Of a stretch of DNA of 64,000 nucleotides, positions 55,452 through 64,000 are shown in pieces. Source of the DNA: Candidatus Protochlamydia sp. (GTDB taxonomy: Bacteria; Chlamydiota; Chlamydiia; Chlamydiales; Parachlamydiaceae); NCBI GenBank assembly GCA_013695355.1, contig JACDAQ010000043.1, forward strand, positions 124,001 to 188,000, in the 5' to 3' direction. The notes beneath the pieces are model-generated. The model did no database searches. It saw only the letters and a list, made by a program, of their open reading frames with translations, and was not told where the DNA came from. The translations under genes were made by a program, and so were the position numbers. Numbering within the stretch: position 1 is the stretch's first letter; each line of letters opens with the position of its first letter.

Positions 55452-57227
55452 ATGCATATCGAAAATGTCCTTTATAATTTAACGCCAATTGAACAGTTTG
55501 GCTTTACTCCCCCCGTTACGCATAAAATGTGCGAATGGAACCATTCTGCAGATAACCCCCTTATAGGCGCAATGGCATCCCGCATCGTTGGTTTTATACT
55601 GATAGCTTTTTCTGAATTAGTCGATGCATGCGCGCATTTAGGCATTGCTTTTTTCAAGGGGGTTATAGGTGTTTTTGTTTCTCCTTATAATTCTATAGCC
55701 TTAATATTTTTTCCTGAAAAAAGATTTTCTGCTGATTATGAACTTTCCTCTGCCTTCATCCATTTATGGCGGGTTGTTGAGTGCCTATTTGGAGCTGCCA
55801 TTTTTCCCTTTATCTGTTTACTCAATCCCGATGCTGCTTTTCGTTGCATGGGATACCGTCTACCCTTGCAGGAAACCTTGCCAAGGGAAGAAAGAAATGC
55901 ACTTACTCAAGAAATTGCTAGCTTAAATGACAGATCGGCCGGGTTACGGCTTGAATTAGCTCAGGCCAATCAAAATTTTGAGAGAGTTCAAAACACTACA
56001 AGAGCGGTGCAAGGTCAGGATAGCGATAGGGCCGGGATTTTACAAGAAAGAGAAGATCAGATTGAAAGCCTTCAAACGCAACTAACTCATACGAACAATG
56101 AACTTTCTTCTAAAGAAGAGCGAGTGGTGTTACTGCAGCAAGAATTGGAACGTGCTCATGCCAATCTATCGGAAATGGACCAGCTTGGGTTAAAGTATAC
56201 TGCTCTTCATCGTGATGTAGAAGAGGATCAAGACTGTATATCTGATCTTAAGACCAAATTAGAAGCAACCATCAAGCAAAAAGAAAATTTCGAAGAACAG
56301 TTTAATGCTAAAGAAACAATGATCGAAGAATTAATTAGACAAATTGAAGCTAACAATGAAACAATTAACAATTTAACTCCAAAAGTGGCAAGCGTTGATT
56401 TAGATTCAATTGAAAGAAATCGACAATATGAAAACAAGATCCAAGAATTAACTGAAGCCAATCATATTTTAAATCAAAATGGCCAGCATTTAAAGCAAGA
56501 CTCTCTACGTTTGAAGCAAGAATTTCAAAACCTGAACGAAAGAATATTACGTGAAAAGCAAGATTTAAGCACTCAGATCAATCAATTAAAATGTAAGCTT
56601 GATGAAAAACAAAATATTGAAAAACAATTAAAACTCCAGCTGAACGAAGCTTTAGAGAAAAGTGGAGCTTTAAGTGAAAATCAAAAAAATCAGCTCGAAG
56701 CTGCAATAAAAAATTTCGAAGAAATGTCACAAAAATATGCTAACTTAAAATCTTCATATGATATAAATCATCATCAATTTCAAGCTTTTCAGAAAAAAGA
56801 AGAAGAGAACAACCAAGTTTTCAAAAAAACTATTGAATCTTTAAATGATCAAATAGAAAACTTGCTAATCGTCCAGAAAAAGGATGAAGAAGAAAAAAAG
56901 AGCTTAATTGCAGAAAATGAATCCCAAAGAAATCAAATAATCAAAAAAAATATAGAGAATGAAGACATTATTCTAAGTTTAGAAAAAAAGATTGAAGAAA
57001 TGGATGCAAAAATAAAATGGCATTTAAAAATTGAACTTGAAATTGAAAAATTAAGAGAAAAAGCGGCGTTAGCGGAACAATTAAATGTTAAAAATAAAAT
57101 ACTTGAACCCTACTGTTTGAGCATGGAAGAAGAATTATCCAGATTACGGAAAGAAAATAACGACTTAAGAGCTGGTCCAAATGAAGATGGTAATATTATC
57201 AGGTCGCCTAGTAAGAATGGGTTCTAA
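55452..57227 (+). CDS. Array gene D: Inc-like module plus long coiled coil
   Basis: A 591-residue protein. The shared module occupies about residues 12-137 (SRIVGFILIAFSELVDACAH; GVFVSPYNSIALIFFP; SSAFIHLWRVVECLFGAAIF; PFICLLNP). Residues 150-575 are a continuous coiled coil (for example LRLELAQANQNFERVQNT), ending in a basic stretch. The AAGG before the ATG is the only ribosome signal. The MBOAT gene starts 8 bases after its stop, so D, MBOAT and SGNH-like genes are probably one transcript; no terminator lies between C and D. Confidence 0.75.
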   Translation: MHIENVLYNLTPIEQFGFTPPVTHKMCEWNHSADNPLIGAMASRIVGFILIAFSELVDACAHLGIAFFKGVIGVFVSPYNSIALIFFPEKRFSADYELSSAFIHLWRVVECLFGAAIFPFICLLNPDAAFRCMGYRLPLQETLPREERNALTQEIASLNDRSAGLRLELAQANQNFERVQNTTRAVQGQDSDRAGILQEREDQIESLQTQLTHTNNELSSKEERVVLLQQELERAHANLSEMDQLGLKYTALHRDVEEDQDCISDLKTKLEATIKQKENFEEQFNAKETMIEELIRQIEANNETINNLTPKVASVDLDSIERNRQYENKIQELTEANHILNQNGQHLKQDSLRLKQEFQNLNERILREKQDLSTQINQLKCKLDEKQNIEKQLKLQLNEALEKSGALSENQKNQLEAAIKNFEEMSQKYANLKSSYDINHHQFQAFQKKEEENNQVFKKTIESLNDQIENLLIVQKKDEEEKKSLIAENESQRNQIIKKNIENEDIILSLEKKIEEMDAKIKWHLKIELEIEKLREKAALAEQLNVKNKILEPYCLSMEEELSRLRKENNDLRAGPNEDGNIIRSPSKNGF

Positions 57228-57235
57228 GATAAATC

Positions 57236-58693
57236 ATGTTATTTAATTCTTACTCCTTCATTTTTTTATACCTCCCAATTGTACTGGGAGGTTTTCTTCT
57301 TTTACGTTTTTATCATTTAACCCGTTTGGCGCTCTCTTTTCTTTTTTTAAGTTCTCTCGCATTCTATGCCTATTGGGATGCCCGCTTTCTTTTACTTTTG
57401 CTGATGTCTATCCTGTTCAATTATACGGCTGGGAGGCTTTTATTTTCTCCCTTCTCCGAATCAAAAAAAAAAACCATCTTGCTGGCTGCTGTCGGGACTA
57501 ATTTGACCCTCCTTTTTTACTATAAGTACTTTACCTTTTTTTTATCGACTTTAGGTTATTGGCTTTCAGAGCCTTTTGAAGTGAATTCTCTCATATTGCC
57601 TTTAGGGATCTCTTTTTTCACGTTCACTCAAATTGCTTATTTAGTGGATGTTTTTCAGAAAAAAGCAAATCCATCAGATTTTATTTCTTATGCTCTCTTT
57701 GTTTCGGTTTTCCCCCATCTGATCGCCGGGCCCATTCTGCATCACAAGGAAATGACAAGCCAATTCCTTTCTTTAGAAAAAGAGAAAGAGTGGTCGAGTA
57801 AAAATTTTGCGGAGGGACTTTTTCTTTTTATCATTGGACTAGCAAAAAAAGTTTTGATTGCCGATCAGCTCGCCCTTTTGGTTAAACCTATTTTTGACGG
57901 GGGATTGGAACCTGTTCCTTTTTTTCACGCCTGGTTTGGTGCGATAACCTATACCTTGCAACTTTATTTTGATTTTTCAGGTTATTCTGATATGGCTGTA
58001 GGACTGGGTCTCTTTTTTAATCTCCATTTACCCATCAATTTCAATTCTCCTTATAAAGCAGACTCGATGATCGATTTTTGGCGCCGCTGGCATATTTCCC
58101 TTTCAACCTTTTTGAGGGACTATCTTTACATTCCTTTGGGAGGGAATCGGAAAGGGGAGGGATCAAAACTGCGCAATCTCTTTTTAACCATGCTATTGGG
58201 TGGCCTCTGGCATGGTGCTGGCTGGACTTACATTATTTGGGGCGCTCTACATGGATTATTTTTAATGATCAACCATGCCTGGCGCAAATCAGGCTGGCCT
58301 ATCTCCGGTACCCTTTCACGGGCTTTAACGCTATTAGCCGTCATCGTTGCCTGGGTTATTTTCCGTTCTCCTAATCTTGAGACAGCCCTCCATCTTTTGA
58401 AGGGAATGAGCGGAGGTTATGGCGTGGTTCTACCGACTAGTTTTTCATCCTATTTTAGTTTTTTAAGTGGGTGGGGAGTTCTTTTTCTGCATCTGGAAAA
58501 TTCATACTTCAAAGGCAAAGACCTTCTTCTATTGCTTTTCTTAATCCCTATTGTATTATGCATGCCCAATTCAAACGAATGGAAGTTGAGGTTTCATCAC
58601 TACAAATACGCAGGAGTAGTGTGCGGGATATTTTTTTTGGCCGCGCTCCTTAATTTGAAAGAAGTGACAGAGTTTTTATATTATCAATTTTAA
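57236..58693 (+). CDS. MBOAT O-acyltransferase (AlgI-like, copy 2)
   Basis: A 485-residue polytopic acyltransferase, a clear paralog of the gene at 44400-45845 (starts MLFNSYSFIFLYLPIVLG; shares LGISFFTFTQIAYLVD, FPHLIAGPILHHKEM and LYFDFSGYSDMAVGLGLFF). The catalytic segment is LGGLWHGAGWTYIIWG, preceded by MIDFWRRWHISLS. Copy 2 differs mostly in its C-terminal third. Its SGNH-like partner begins 14 bases later. Linked to the coiled-coil gene D by 8 bases. The substrate could be the same surface polymer with a different acceptor position. Confidence 0.93.
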   Translation: MLFNSYSFIFLYLPIVLGGFLLLRFYHLTRLALSFLFLSSLAFYAYWDARFLLLLLMSILFNYTAGRLLFSPFSESKKKTILLAAVGTNLTLLFYYKYFTFFLSTLGYWLSEPFEVNSLILPLGISFFTFTQIAYLVDVFQKKANPSDFISYALFVSVFPHLIAGPILHHKEMTSQFLSLEKEKEWSSKNFAEGLFLFIIGLAKKVLIADQLALLVKPIFDGGLEPVPFFHAWFGAITYTLQLYFDFSGYSDMAVGLGLFFNLHLPINFNSPYKADSMIDFWRRWHISLSTFLRDYLYIPLGGNRKGEGSKLRNLFLTMLLGGLWHGAGWTYIIWGALHGLFLMINHAWRKSGWPISGTLSRALTLLAVIVAWVIFRSPNLETALHLLKGMSGGYGVVLPTSFSSYFSFLSGWGVLFLHLENSYFKGKDLLLLLFLIPIVLCMPNSNEWKLRFHHYKYAGVVCGIFFLAALLNLKEVTEFLYYQF

Positions 58694-58706
58694 TAGTAAA
58701 GTCTAA

Positions 58707-59819
58707 ATGACGCCCCATTCTCTTTTCTTAAAATCATTTTGCCTGACCGTCCTCGTGCTTGCTCCCTTGATTATCTTGATCAATGGAATCATGGATCCCT
58801 ATGGTATTTTGGGGTCCTTCCAAGCAGACTGGCTTAATCGTCAAAAACCTCAGGCAGAACACCATCAACGCCTTGTTCAAGCCATTGAGATTTCAAAAAT
58901 TAAGCCAAAGGTGCTATTTATGGGCTCTTCCCGCACGCGGGCGGCAATGCGACCTGAGAATCTGCAACCTTATACTGATGAAAAAGTTTTTAACTTAGGT
59001 CTTTCAGCAGTGACTGTGGAAGAAATTTATGCTTATCTCGAGCATGCCATTTTTCATCAGCCTGAGATAAAAGAAGTGATTATCGACCTTGATTTATTCA
59101 TGTTTAACCGGAATAGGAAACTTAATATTGAGTTTGATCCAAACCGCCTAAAAAAAACCGGCATTATTTTAGACGATTATGTTGGATCGCTTTTTACTTT
59201 CAGTACTTTGACTAACAGTTTTTTGACCTTCAAGCACAATTTTATCCAATACCTTTTTCCAAAAAAAATTCATTTAAATGAAAGCCGATTGTTTCCAACA
59301 CCAAAGGATTGGAATTTTATTAAAGATATTGCAATTGCACATGCCTGGTTTGGAAAGTATGAAATAGACCCTAAGCAGGTAGCTTTTTATGCCAACATTG
59401 CCAAGGTATGCCACGAAAAAAAAATTGCTTTAAAAATTTATTTTTCACCTGCCCAGGACATTTATTGGGAAACAATCTTTCAAAAAAAGCTGTGGCCCAT
59501 TTTTGAAGATTTGAAAAGAGATCTTTGTCATATCCACCCCTTTTTTGATTTTTCAGGCTACAACCTTGTGACAGCGCGCAAATGCGAACAGCCAGGGGAG
59601 CCGCTTTATACCGATTGCAGCCATTACACCCCGCTAGTGGGACAATGGATTCTGGCAAAGCTGTACCATGACCAGCATCTGAATAATGTGCCTGCCTTTG
59701 GGCACTGGATGACTTCTGACAAAATTGAAGAAAATTTGGAACAAATGCGTGGGGAAAGAGAAGAGTGGGCCAAAATTCATCGACCTCTTATCGAATCAAT
59801 CTCACAAATTATTAAATAA
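58707..59819 (+). CDS. SGNH-like protein paired with MBOAT (copy 2)
   Basis: A 370-residue paralog of the gene at 43259-44395: N-terminal anchor (about 8-25), then VLFMGSSRTRAAMRPENL, AIFHQPEIKEVIIDLDLFMF and, near residue 312, YTDCSHYTPLVGQWIL. Here the Asp-x-x-His pair (D-C-S-H) is complete, unlike copy 1. Ser in GSSR is the likely nucleophile. Final transfer of the acyl group to the glycan is the probable role. A hairpin follows. Confidence 0.74.
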   Translation: MTPHSLFLKSFCLTVLVLAPLIILINGIMDPYGILGSFQADWLNRQKPQAEHHQRLVQAIEISKIKPKVLFMGSSRTRAAMRPENLQPYTDEKVFNLGLSAVTVEEIYAYLEHAIFHQPEIKEVIIDLDLFMFNRNRKLNIEFDPNRLKKTGIILDDYVGSLFTFSTLTNSFLTFKHNFIQYLFPKKIHLNESRLFPTPKDWNFIKDIAIAHAWFGKYEIDPKQVAFYANIAKVCHEKKIALKIYFSPAQDIYWETIFQKKLWPIFEDLKRDLCHIHPFFDFSGYNLVTARKCEQPGEPLYTDCSHYTPLVGQWILAKLYHDQHLNNVPAFGHWMTSDKIEENLEQMRGEREEWAKIHRPLIESISQIIK

Positions 59820-59856
59820 CCTTCCATGAATTACAAATTAAACAGACGCATGGTGG

Positions 59857-59891
59857 CCCTTTTGCAAATCAATGTAAAGAACCCAAAAGGG
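59857..59891. terminator. Hairpin between converging genes
   Basis: CCCTTTTG at 59857-59864 pairs with CAAAAGGG at 59884-59891, 19-base loop. It separates the SGNH-like gene and the converging ATPase/nuclease gene. Confidence 0.5.
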
Positions 59892-59924
59892 TGTTATTAA
59901 TTCTTATTGCTCTGTAAACATATT

Positions 59925-61607
59925 TTAAGGGATTGTTGATTTTGAACGAATGAGGACTTCTTTGCCCTCGAATGCAAAACCCAAATATAAAATAGACTTA
60001 ATACCCCTTTGGATTAACTCTTGCGAATAATGTCTATCTTCTATCTGCTTTAGAGCAGATTCAACCGCGGCTTCAAGCGTTGTTTTTTCGAATCGACCAA
60101 TTTTTTTAAACTCCATGATTATCCCAAGCTCATTGGGATTTTTAGGAATTAGCATAACATCATATCTTCCAAGACCACTTTCACGGTTCGATTTGACTTC
60201 GTAACGATCGCTTAACCCTACTAGCATTCCCAAAATAAATCCGTGGTAAATTTTTTCCGACTGTTCAGAAGGAACATCAAATACACTCACAGATGAAAGC
60301 ATAAATTCCTGAAAAAGCTGTGAAAATGTTTCTATATCGCCGCTTGTTAAGCTATTAAGAAGAATATTGTATTTATGTTTATGTATGCTTTGATTAAACC
60401 AGCCAAGAATCATTGATTTGTACAATTCAGCAACTTCGAGATTAGGGATACGCAAATGACATGGGGCGCCGTAAGAAGGCGTATTATCTAAGGTAAGATA
60501 CCCGCAATAAAGAAGTAAAGACCATATTGCGCTGGGATTTTGATCAAGCTCTGGAAAGATAATGCCATCATTGATCTCTTGCTCAATAATGCCTCCTTTT
60601 ATGAGTTGCTCTATATCGACTTTGAAATCATCTGTTCCTTGGGCAATTAGTTTTTTCATCAAGGCATTTTCGCTTGTATTTACCCAATAAGGTGCAAGAT
60701 ATCCTTTGTTTGCAATACAATTTAGCACAGACCATGGATTGTAAATATTCGTACAAGACCCAATCCTATAACCATTGTACCATTGTCTTATTTCTGGAAG
60801 TTTTTCAGAAAGCGCATAGTCAGCCAAAAGCTGCTTGACCTCACATTCAAGTAGCCCAAATTTATCACTAAACGTATCATTTAAAATGGTGAAAGTACTA
60901 ATATTATTTAAGCCTGAAAAAATACTTTCTTTAGCAATACGCAGAATTCCAGTTAAAACTCCTCTTTCTAAAAAACGATTATCCTTTAACCCAGCCGATA
61001 ACCAATTGCGTAAAAAATTTATCAATGTATCGTAATACTTTCCAACAAAAGCTGCATGAGCAGGGGAATCATATTCATCGATCAGAAGCACAACTCGTTT
61101 ATTATAATAGCGATATAGCCATTCCGAGAGAAGTAGCAAGCTTTTTTCAAGAAGTATTTTTCCGTCTTCTCTTCGAATGATTTTTCGATAGTCTTCCTTT
61201 TCGATGTCGGTTAAAATTTCTCCTTCTAAAAGATAAAAATGTCTTTCAAATTCCTTTCCAATTAGTTGTTGCAAAGAACTCAAAGTTTCATCCCATGAGG
61301 CATGTTTGAGATCTTTAAGCGTGAGAAAGATGACCGGAAATTGTCCTTGAAATGCTCGATATTTTTCTATTTTCCAAATATTCAAATCCTTAAAGAGATG
61401 ACATGTATCTTTCGTACCCTTTTCAAAGAAGTAGCGCAACATTGAGAGATTTAATGTCTTACCAAAACGTCGCAAACGCGGAATGAGCACGACCTTAGTC
61501 CCTTTTTCCACTAGTTCCTCGATTAAAAGCGTTTTGTCAACATAAAGATAACCATCTTCGATGACCTCTTTAAAATCACTAATTCCAATTGGAAGCCGTT
61601 TGAGCAT
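59925..61607 (-). CDS. AAA-ATPase-like / PD-(D/E)XK nuclease-like protein
   Basis: A 560-residue protein of the widespread AAA_ATPase-like plus PDDEXK_9 family. The N-terminal part begins LPIGISDFKEVIEDGYLYVD, has P-loop-like RRFGKTLNLS (about 46-55) and a Walker B-type VVLLIDEYDSPAHA (about 172-185). The C-terminal end has nuclease-like residues: GLGRYDVMLIP and IIMEFKK (D...E-x-K, about 480-505). Its role is unknown; the family is often multicopy in chlamydiae and Bacteroidetes and may be a selfish or defence-like element. AGAGGAG precedes the ATG. All motifs are intact. Confidence 0.87.
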   Translation of the reverse strand: MLKRLPIGISDFKEVIEDGYLYVDKTLLIEELVEKGTKVVLIPRLRRFGKTLNLSMLRYFFEKGTKDTCHLFKDLNIWKIEKYRAFQGQFPVIFLTLKDLKHASWDETLSSLQQLIGKEFERHFYLLEGEILTDIEKEDYRKIIRREDGKILLEKSLLLLSEWLYRYYNKRVVLLIDEYDSPAHAAFVGKYYDTLINFLRNWLSAGLKDNRFLERGVLTGILRIAKESIFSGLNNISTFTILNDTFSDKFGLLECEVKQLLADYALSEKLPEIRQWYNGYRIGSCTNIYNPWSVLNCIANKGYLAPYWVNTSENALMKKLIAQGTDDFKVDIEQLIKGGIIEQEINDGIIFPELDQNPSAIWSLLLYCGYLTLDNTPSYGAPCHLRIPNLEVAELYKSMILGWFNQSIHKHKYNILLNSLTSGDIETFSQLFQEFMLSSVSVFDVPSEQSEKIYHGFILGMLVGLSDRYEVKSNRESGLGRYDVMLIPKNPNELGIIMEFKKIGRFEKTTLEAAVESALKQIEDRHYSQELIQRGIKSILYLGFAFEGKEVLIRSKSTIP

Positions 61608-61767
61608 ATCTCTCCTCTAATGACATTTAGAAAAAGATAACATTATTTTCGAGGGGAGTTCAAGGATTACTTTTTTTGTACCATCGTCTAAATTGCTATT
61701 ATGAATAGGTCATTTAGATAAGCCAACGAGTCTTTGATGCAGCCTAAATTAAAATTTTTTGGATTTG

Positions 61768-62703
61768 CTAGGGTATAAATATCCATTTAAGGTTACGTAA
61801 AACGCCTTTTTTAAAAAAACGATATTCAACTATCTTTTTAAGTCTTTGTAAGTAGGGTAGATTTTCTAAAGAAGCATATGCTTTTAAAATAGATTTCTGG
61901 GAACCGTTGAGTGAATTAAAATACCGATCTAACAGAACTTGAGCTTGTCGATAAGTTTGCTTCAACGTTGTTTGCTTTTTTTGCTTCTCTTTTGCAGATT
62001 CATTTAAAAATTTTTGGATGCCGTATTTTTTGGCACCCGTATCATTCTGCTCATGCTGGCGATAATAAAGAGTGGGTTTTTCAACAATTCCGATATTGCC
62101 AAAGCTTGCAGCAACCAGAGCTATCCACCAGTCGTGCATTGAAGCCTCTAAAGGAATAGGTAAAACCAAATCGGCCAAAGGGCGGTTCAGCATCATTGTG
62201 CATCCCGTCATATTGTTTTGGGTCAATAAATGCTGAAGGGAAGTCAGGCGAGGATTTATGTTTGAGTAGCGCCAAAAAGAGGGATCGATCAGCGCGAGGT
62301 CTTTTGATACTACGCTAAGGTCTGTATGAACCAAAAGGGGAGTTGCTAGCCCGGTTTGTTTTTCGAGGGCTTTCATTTGATCCAGCGTACATTGCAGTTT
62401 ATCGGGAAACCATTGATCATCCTGATCAGCAAAACAAATATAATCAGCCTTTGAGGCAGCCAATAATGTTGAAAAATTTTGCACCACACCTACATTTTTT
62501 TTGCTCGCAAGAAGAGTGACCTGGTTAGGATGGGCATTTTCTATTGTCTGTAAAAAAGAGCGGGTTGCATCGCTAGATAAGTCATCACGAATCCATAGAT
62601 GAAAATGAGAATAAGTTTGAGAAAAAATTGAATCAATCTGTTCTTTCAGGTAACCCGCACCCTGGTAGGTCGCAAGAAGAATATCAATTAAGGGCTCAGT
62701 CAT
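61768..62703 (-). CDS. Family 2 glycosyltransferase (rhamnosyltransferase-like)
   Basis: A 311-residue GT-A fold enzyme. Start IDILLATYQGAGYLKEQIDS, donor-binding SKADYICFADQDDQWFPDKL (DxD at DQDD), then MTGCTMMLNRPLADLV and HDWWIALVAASFG, typical of the WsaF/rhamnosyl-like GT2 group. No membrane segment. It belongs functionally to the glycan genes 15 kb upstream. No clear ribosome site is visible at the ATG. Confidence 0.9.
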   Translation of the reverse strand: MTEPLIDILLATYQGAGYLKEQIDSIFSQTYSHFHLWIRDDLSSDATRSFLQTIENAHPNQVTLLASKKNVGVVQNFSTLLAASKADYICFADQDDQWFPDKLQCTLDQMKALEKQTGLATPLLVHTDLSVVSKDLALIDPSFWRYSNINPRLTSLQHLLTQNNMTGCTMMLNRPLADLVLPIPLEASMHDWWIALVAASFGNIGIVEKPTLYYRQHEQNDTGAKKYGIQKFLNESAKEKQKKQTTLKQTYRQAQVLLDRYFNSLNGSQKSILKAYASLENLPYLQRLKKIVEYRFFKKGVLRNLKWIFIP

Positions 62704-62807
62704 AGAAAGAGTAAATTAAAAAGTTTAGTCGCTTAATGGGCAATAAAGTATTACTTTGTTACGAGTCATGAAACATACTACCATCATTGCTTTAAAGCAA
62801 GATATTA

Positions 62808-62836
62808 TTGACATCTTATCTTGTTTAATTTAAGTT
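62808..62836 (+). promoter_or_regulatory. Sigma70-like promoter of the 159-aa gene
   Basis: TTGACA at 62808-62813, 17-base spacer, TAAGTT at 62831-62836, about 38 bases before the ATG. Confidence 0.48.
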
Positions 62837-62873
62837 AATAAAATTCAATCAAATTAATAAAAAAAGGATAAAT

Positions 62874-63353
62874 ATGATTAGAACGAAATACCTTGGAGTC
62901 GATGAAGCTTTTTGTGCTTTGCAAGGATATGGCTGCGCCAGCCTTGTTAATTTCTTCACATCACCATCAATTAATCCTATGCATGCAGCAATTGGATGTG
63001 CGGGATTTTCCTATTTAGAAAAAGTCATACGTCAATTCACTCAAAGATTTTTTATGTCGCAGGCTACTTTTAATGGGCCCTTACCCACTAATAAAGTGAC
63101 AATTTTATCGTATGGCTTTGCCACTTATACAACATTCAAGGCTATGGAATTAACCGGCCTAATTTTACAGGTTCCGACAGCAGTTAAAATAATTGGGCTG
63201 GCATGCACTGCTGCGTTAATTCTAAAAGCAGCTGTTAATTTGAGCCAGGTGATGCAAAACGTTGTTGATTATACCTCTAGACCTCAAAATGCAGAAAATA
63301 GGCGTTTGGATAACCAAAATTTACTTAATGATCGGGTTGGTTACACTTTGTAA
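62874..63353 (+). CDS. Hypothetical membrane protein (159 aa)
   Basis: Not recognised. Moderately hydrophobic with the clearest segment at about residues 88-123 (ELTGLILQVPTAVKIIGLAC, then TAALILKAAVNL). The first half has scattered Cys and aromatics (for example GYGCASLVNFFTSPSINPM). No signal peptide. AAAAAGGA lies 6 bases before the ATG. It converges with htpX, separated by only 8 bases. An Inc-like or general membrane protein; nothing decides between them. Confidence 0.62.
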   Translation: MIRTKYLGVDEAFCALQGYGCASLVNFFTSPSINPMHAAIGCAGFSYLEKVIRQFTQRFFMSQATFNGPLPTNKVTILSYGFATYTTFKAMELTGLILQVPTAVKIIGLACTAALILKAAVNLSQVMQNVVDYTSRPQNAENRRLDNQNLLNDRVGYTL

Positions 63354-63361
63354 TATTGAGT

Positions 63362-64000
63362 TTAGAAAGGCGGGGGAGGAGGAAACTGATCTGATCTTTC
63401 GATTGGGTTATACTCAGCCCCCTCAATCGCAGCAATTCTTTTTTCAAGGGGAGGATGGGTCGCAAATAAGCGCTGCCATAAAGAAGCATGCTCATTAAAA
63501 TACAAATGTGCGAAAGGCTGACCGCTTTTTGGCATATCTGACACTGTCGACTGCTCAATTTTGCGCAGTGCATTGGCAATTCCAGATGGATTGCGGGTAA
63601 ATTGAACCGAGGAAGCATCCGCCAGATATTCCCTTTGCCTGCTGACCATGGCTTGTAAAATCGATCCAAAAAACCACATGACTGCTCCCGCCACAATAAA
63701 GATTAAGGCCATAAGCAGCAGAGGATTGCCACCTTTCCGGTCTTCATCGTCCCTTCTTGACACATAAGAGGCTCCCTGAAGCATCCGAATGCCAATATAT
63801 GAAACAATAAAAAATCCCATAATCATTGCCGCGACTCGCATACCGATCAGCATATCGCGATTATAAATATGCCCGAACTCATGAGCCAAAACCCCTTGTA
63901 ATTCATCTCGTTTTAAGAACTCTAAGAGACCTCTTGTCACTGTGATGGCGGCATTATCAGCAGCTGTCCCTGCCGCAAACGCATTCATCTCGCGCGCTTC
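63362..64000 (-). CDS. htpX: HtpX-like M48 zinc metalloprotease, C-terminal part
   Basis: Cut by the window end; 213 codons remain. An M48-family membrane peptidase for turnover of damaged inner-membrane proteins. Near the 5' edge EAREMNAFAAGTAADNAAI precedes the zinc site LAHEFGHIYNRDML. Two hydrophobic segments follow (about residues 48-68 and 83-108 of the fragment), then the third-ligand block SRQREYLADASSVQF with the Glu, and ATHPPLEKRIAAIE typical of HtpX. It ends in a Pro-rich tail (PPPPPF). The ATG at 63988 is internal; the frame runs on past it. Confidence 0.93.
   Translation of the reverse strand, partial: EAREMNAFAAGTAADNAAITVTRGLLEFLKRDELQGVLAHEFGHIYNRDMLIGMRVAAMIMGFFIVSYIGIRMLQGASYVSRRDDEDRKGGNPLLLMALIFIVAGAVMWFFGSILQAMVSRQREYLADASSVQFTRNPSGIANALRKIEQSTVSDMPKSGQPFAHLYFNEHASLWQRLFATHPPLEKRIAAIEGAEYNPIERSDQFPPPPPF

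Overview
The window reads as chromosomal DNA of an AT-rich chlamydia of the amoeba-associated kind (Parachlamydiaceae or a close relative). The evidence is a homolog of the chlamydial protease CPAF, a pyrophosphate-dependent phosphofructokinase, several F-box and F-box/leucine-rich-repeat proteins, many proteins with Inc-like double hydrophobic hairpins, and an AAA-ATPase/PD-(D/E)XK gene of a type often expanded in such genomes. The species assignment is inference; no rRNA or tRNA gene lies in the window.

Layout. 0-9 kb: 3' end of the PPi-phosphofructokinase gene, an F-box/coiled-coil protein, a PEGA lipoprotein, a DedA membrane protein, a MavL-like (DUF4804) putative effector, ferritin, a HAD-family protein, an outer-membrane barrel, and a Phd antitoxin beside a decayed VapC toxin. 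9-13.4 kb: a tight potABCD polyamine-uptake operon. 13.4-28 kb: a frameshifted protealysin-like metalloprotease with a G9 tract, a fused methionine sulfoxide reductase (MsrB-MsrA), an ATP-grasp protein, a globin, a TMEM14-like protein, a Gln-rich Inc-like protein, a Cys-rich protein, a decayed coiled-coil gene with a long imperfect palindrome, Tex, and a large unknown protein with some ADP-ribosyltransferase-like features. 28-32.4 kb: an F-box/LRR paralog cluster with two full genes and two truncated copies. 32.5-43 kb: CPAF, a Kef-type antiporter, a CDF metal exporter, two secreted proteins sharing a kinase-like C-terminal domain (one also has transglutaminase-like and Fn3-like parts), and a TsdA-like dihaem cytochrome c with a DoxX partner. 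43-64 kb: a surface-glycan region with two MBOAT/SGNH-like pairs and three glycosyltransferases, enclosing a four-gene paralog array; then an AAA/nuclease gene, a small membrane protein and htpX, cut by the window end.

The most unusual feature is the array at 49.6-57.2 kb. Four consecutive genes share a membrane-associating N-terminal module of about 115 residues. Three carry long coiled coils behind it; the fourth carries a complete eukaryotic-type PP2C Ser/Thr phosphatase. The second gene is cut by an in-frame stop, and the last is only 8 bases from a second MBOAT/SGNH pair. I read this as an Inc-like scaffold family in which the C-terminal payload has been exchanged.

Other themes are host-directed proteins (F-box proteins, CPAF, PP2C fusion, MavL-like protein, transglutaminase/kinase-like protein) and gene decay in accessory stretches (VapC, M4 protease, LRR copies, coiled-coil gene, a transposase stub). 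Recognisable rho-independent terminators and sigma70-like promoters are listed where the sequence shows them.
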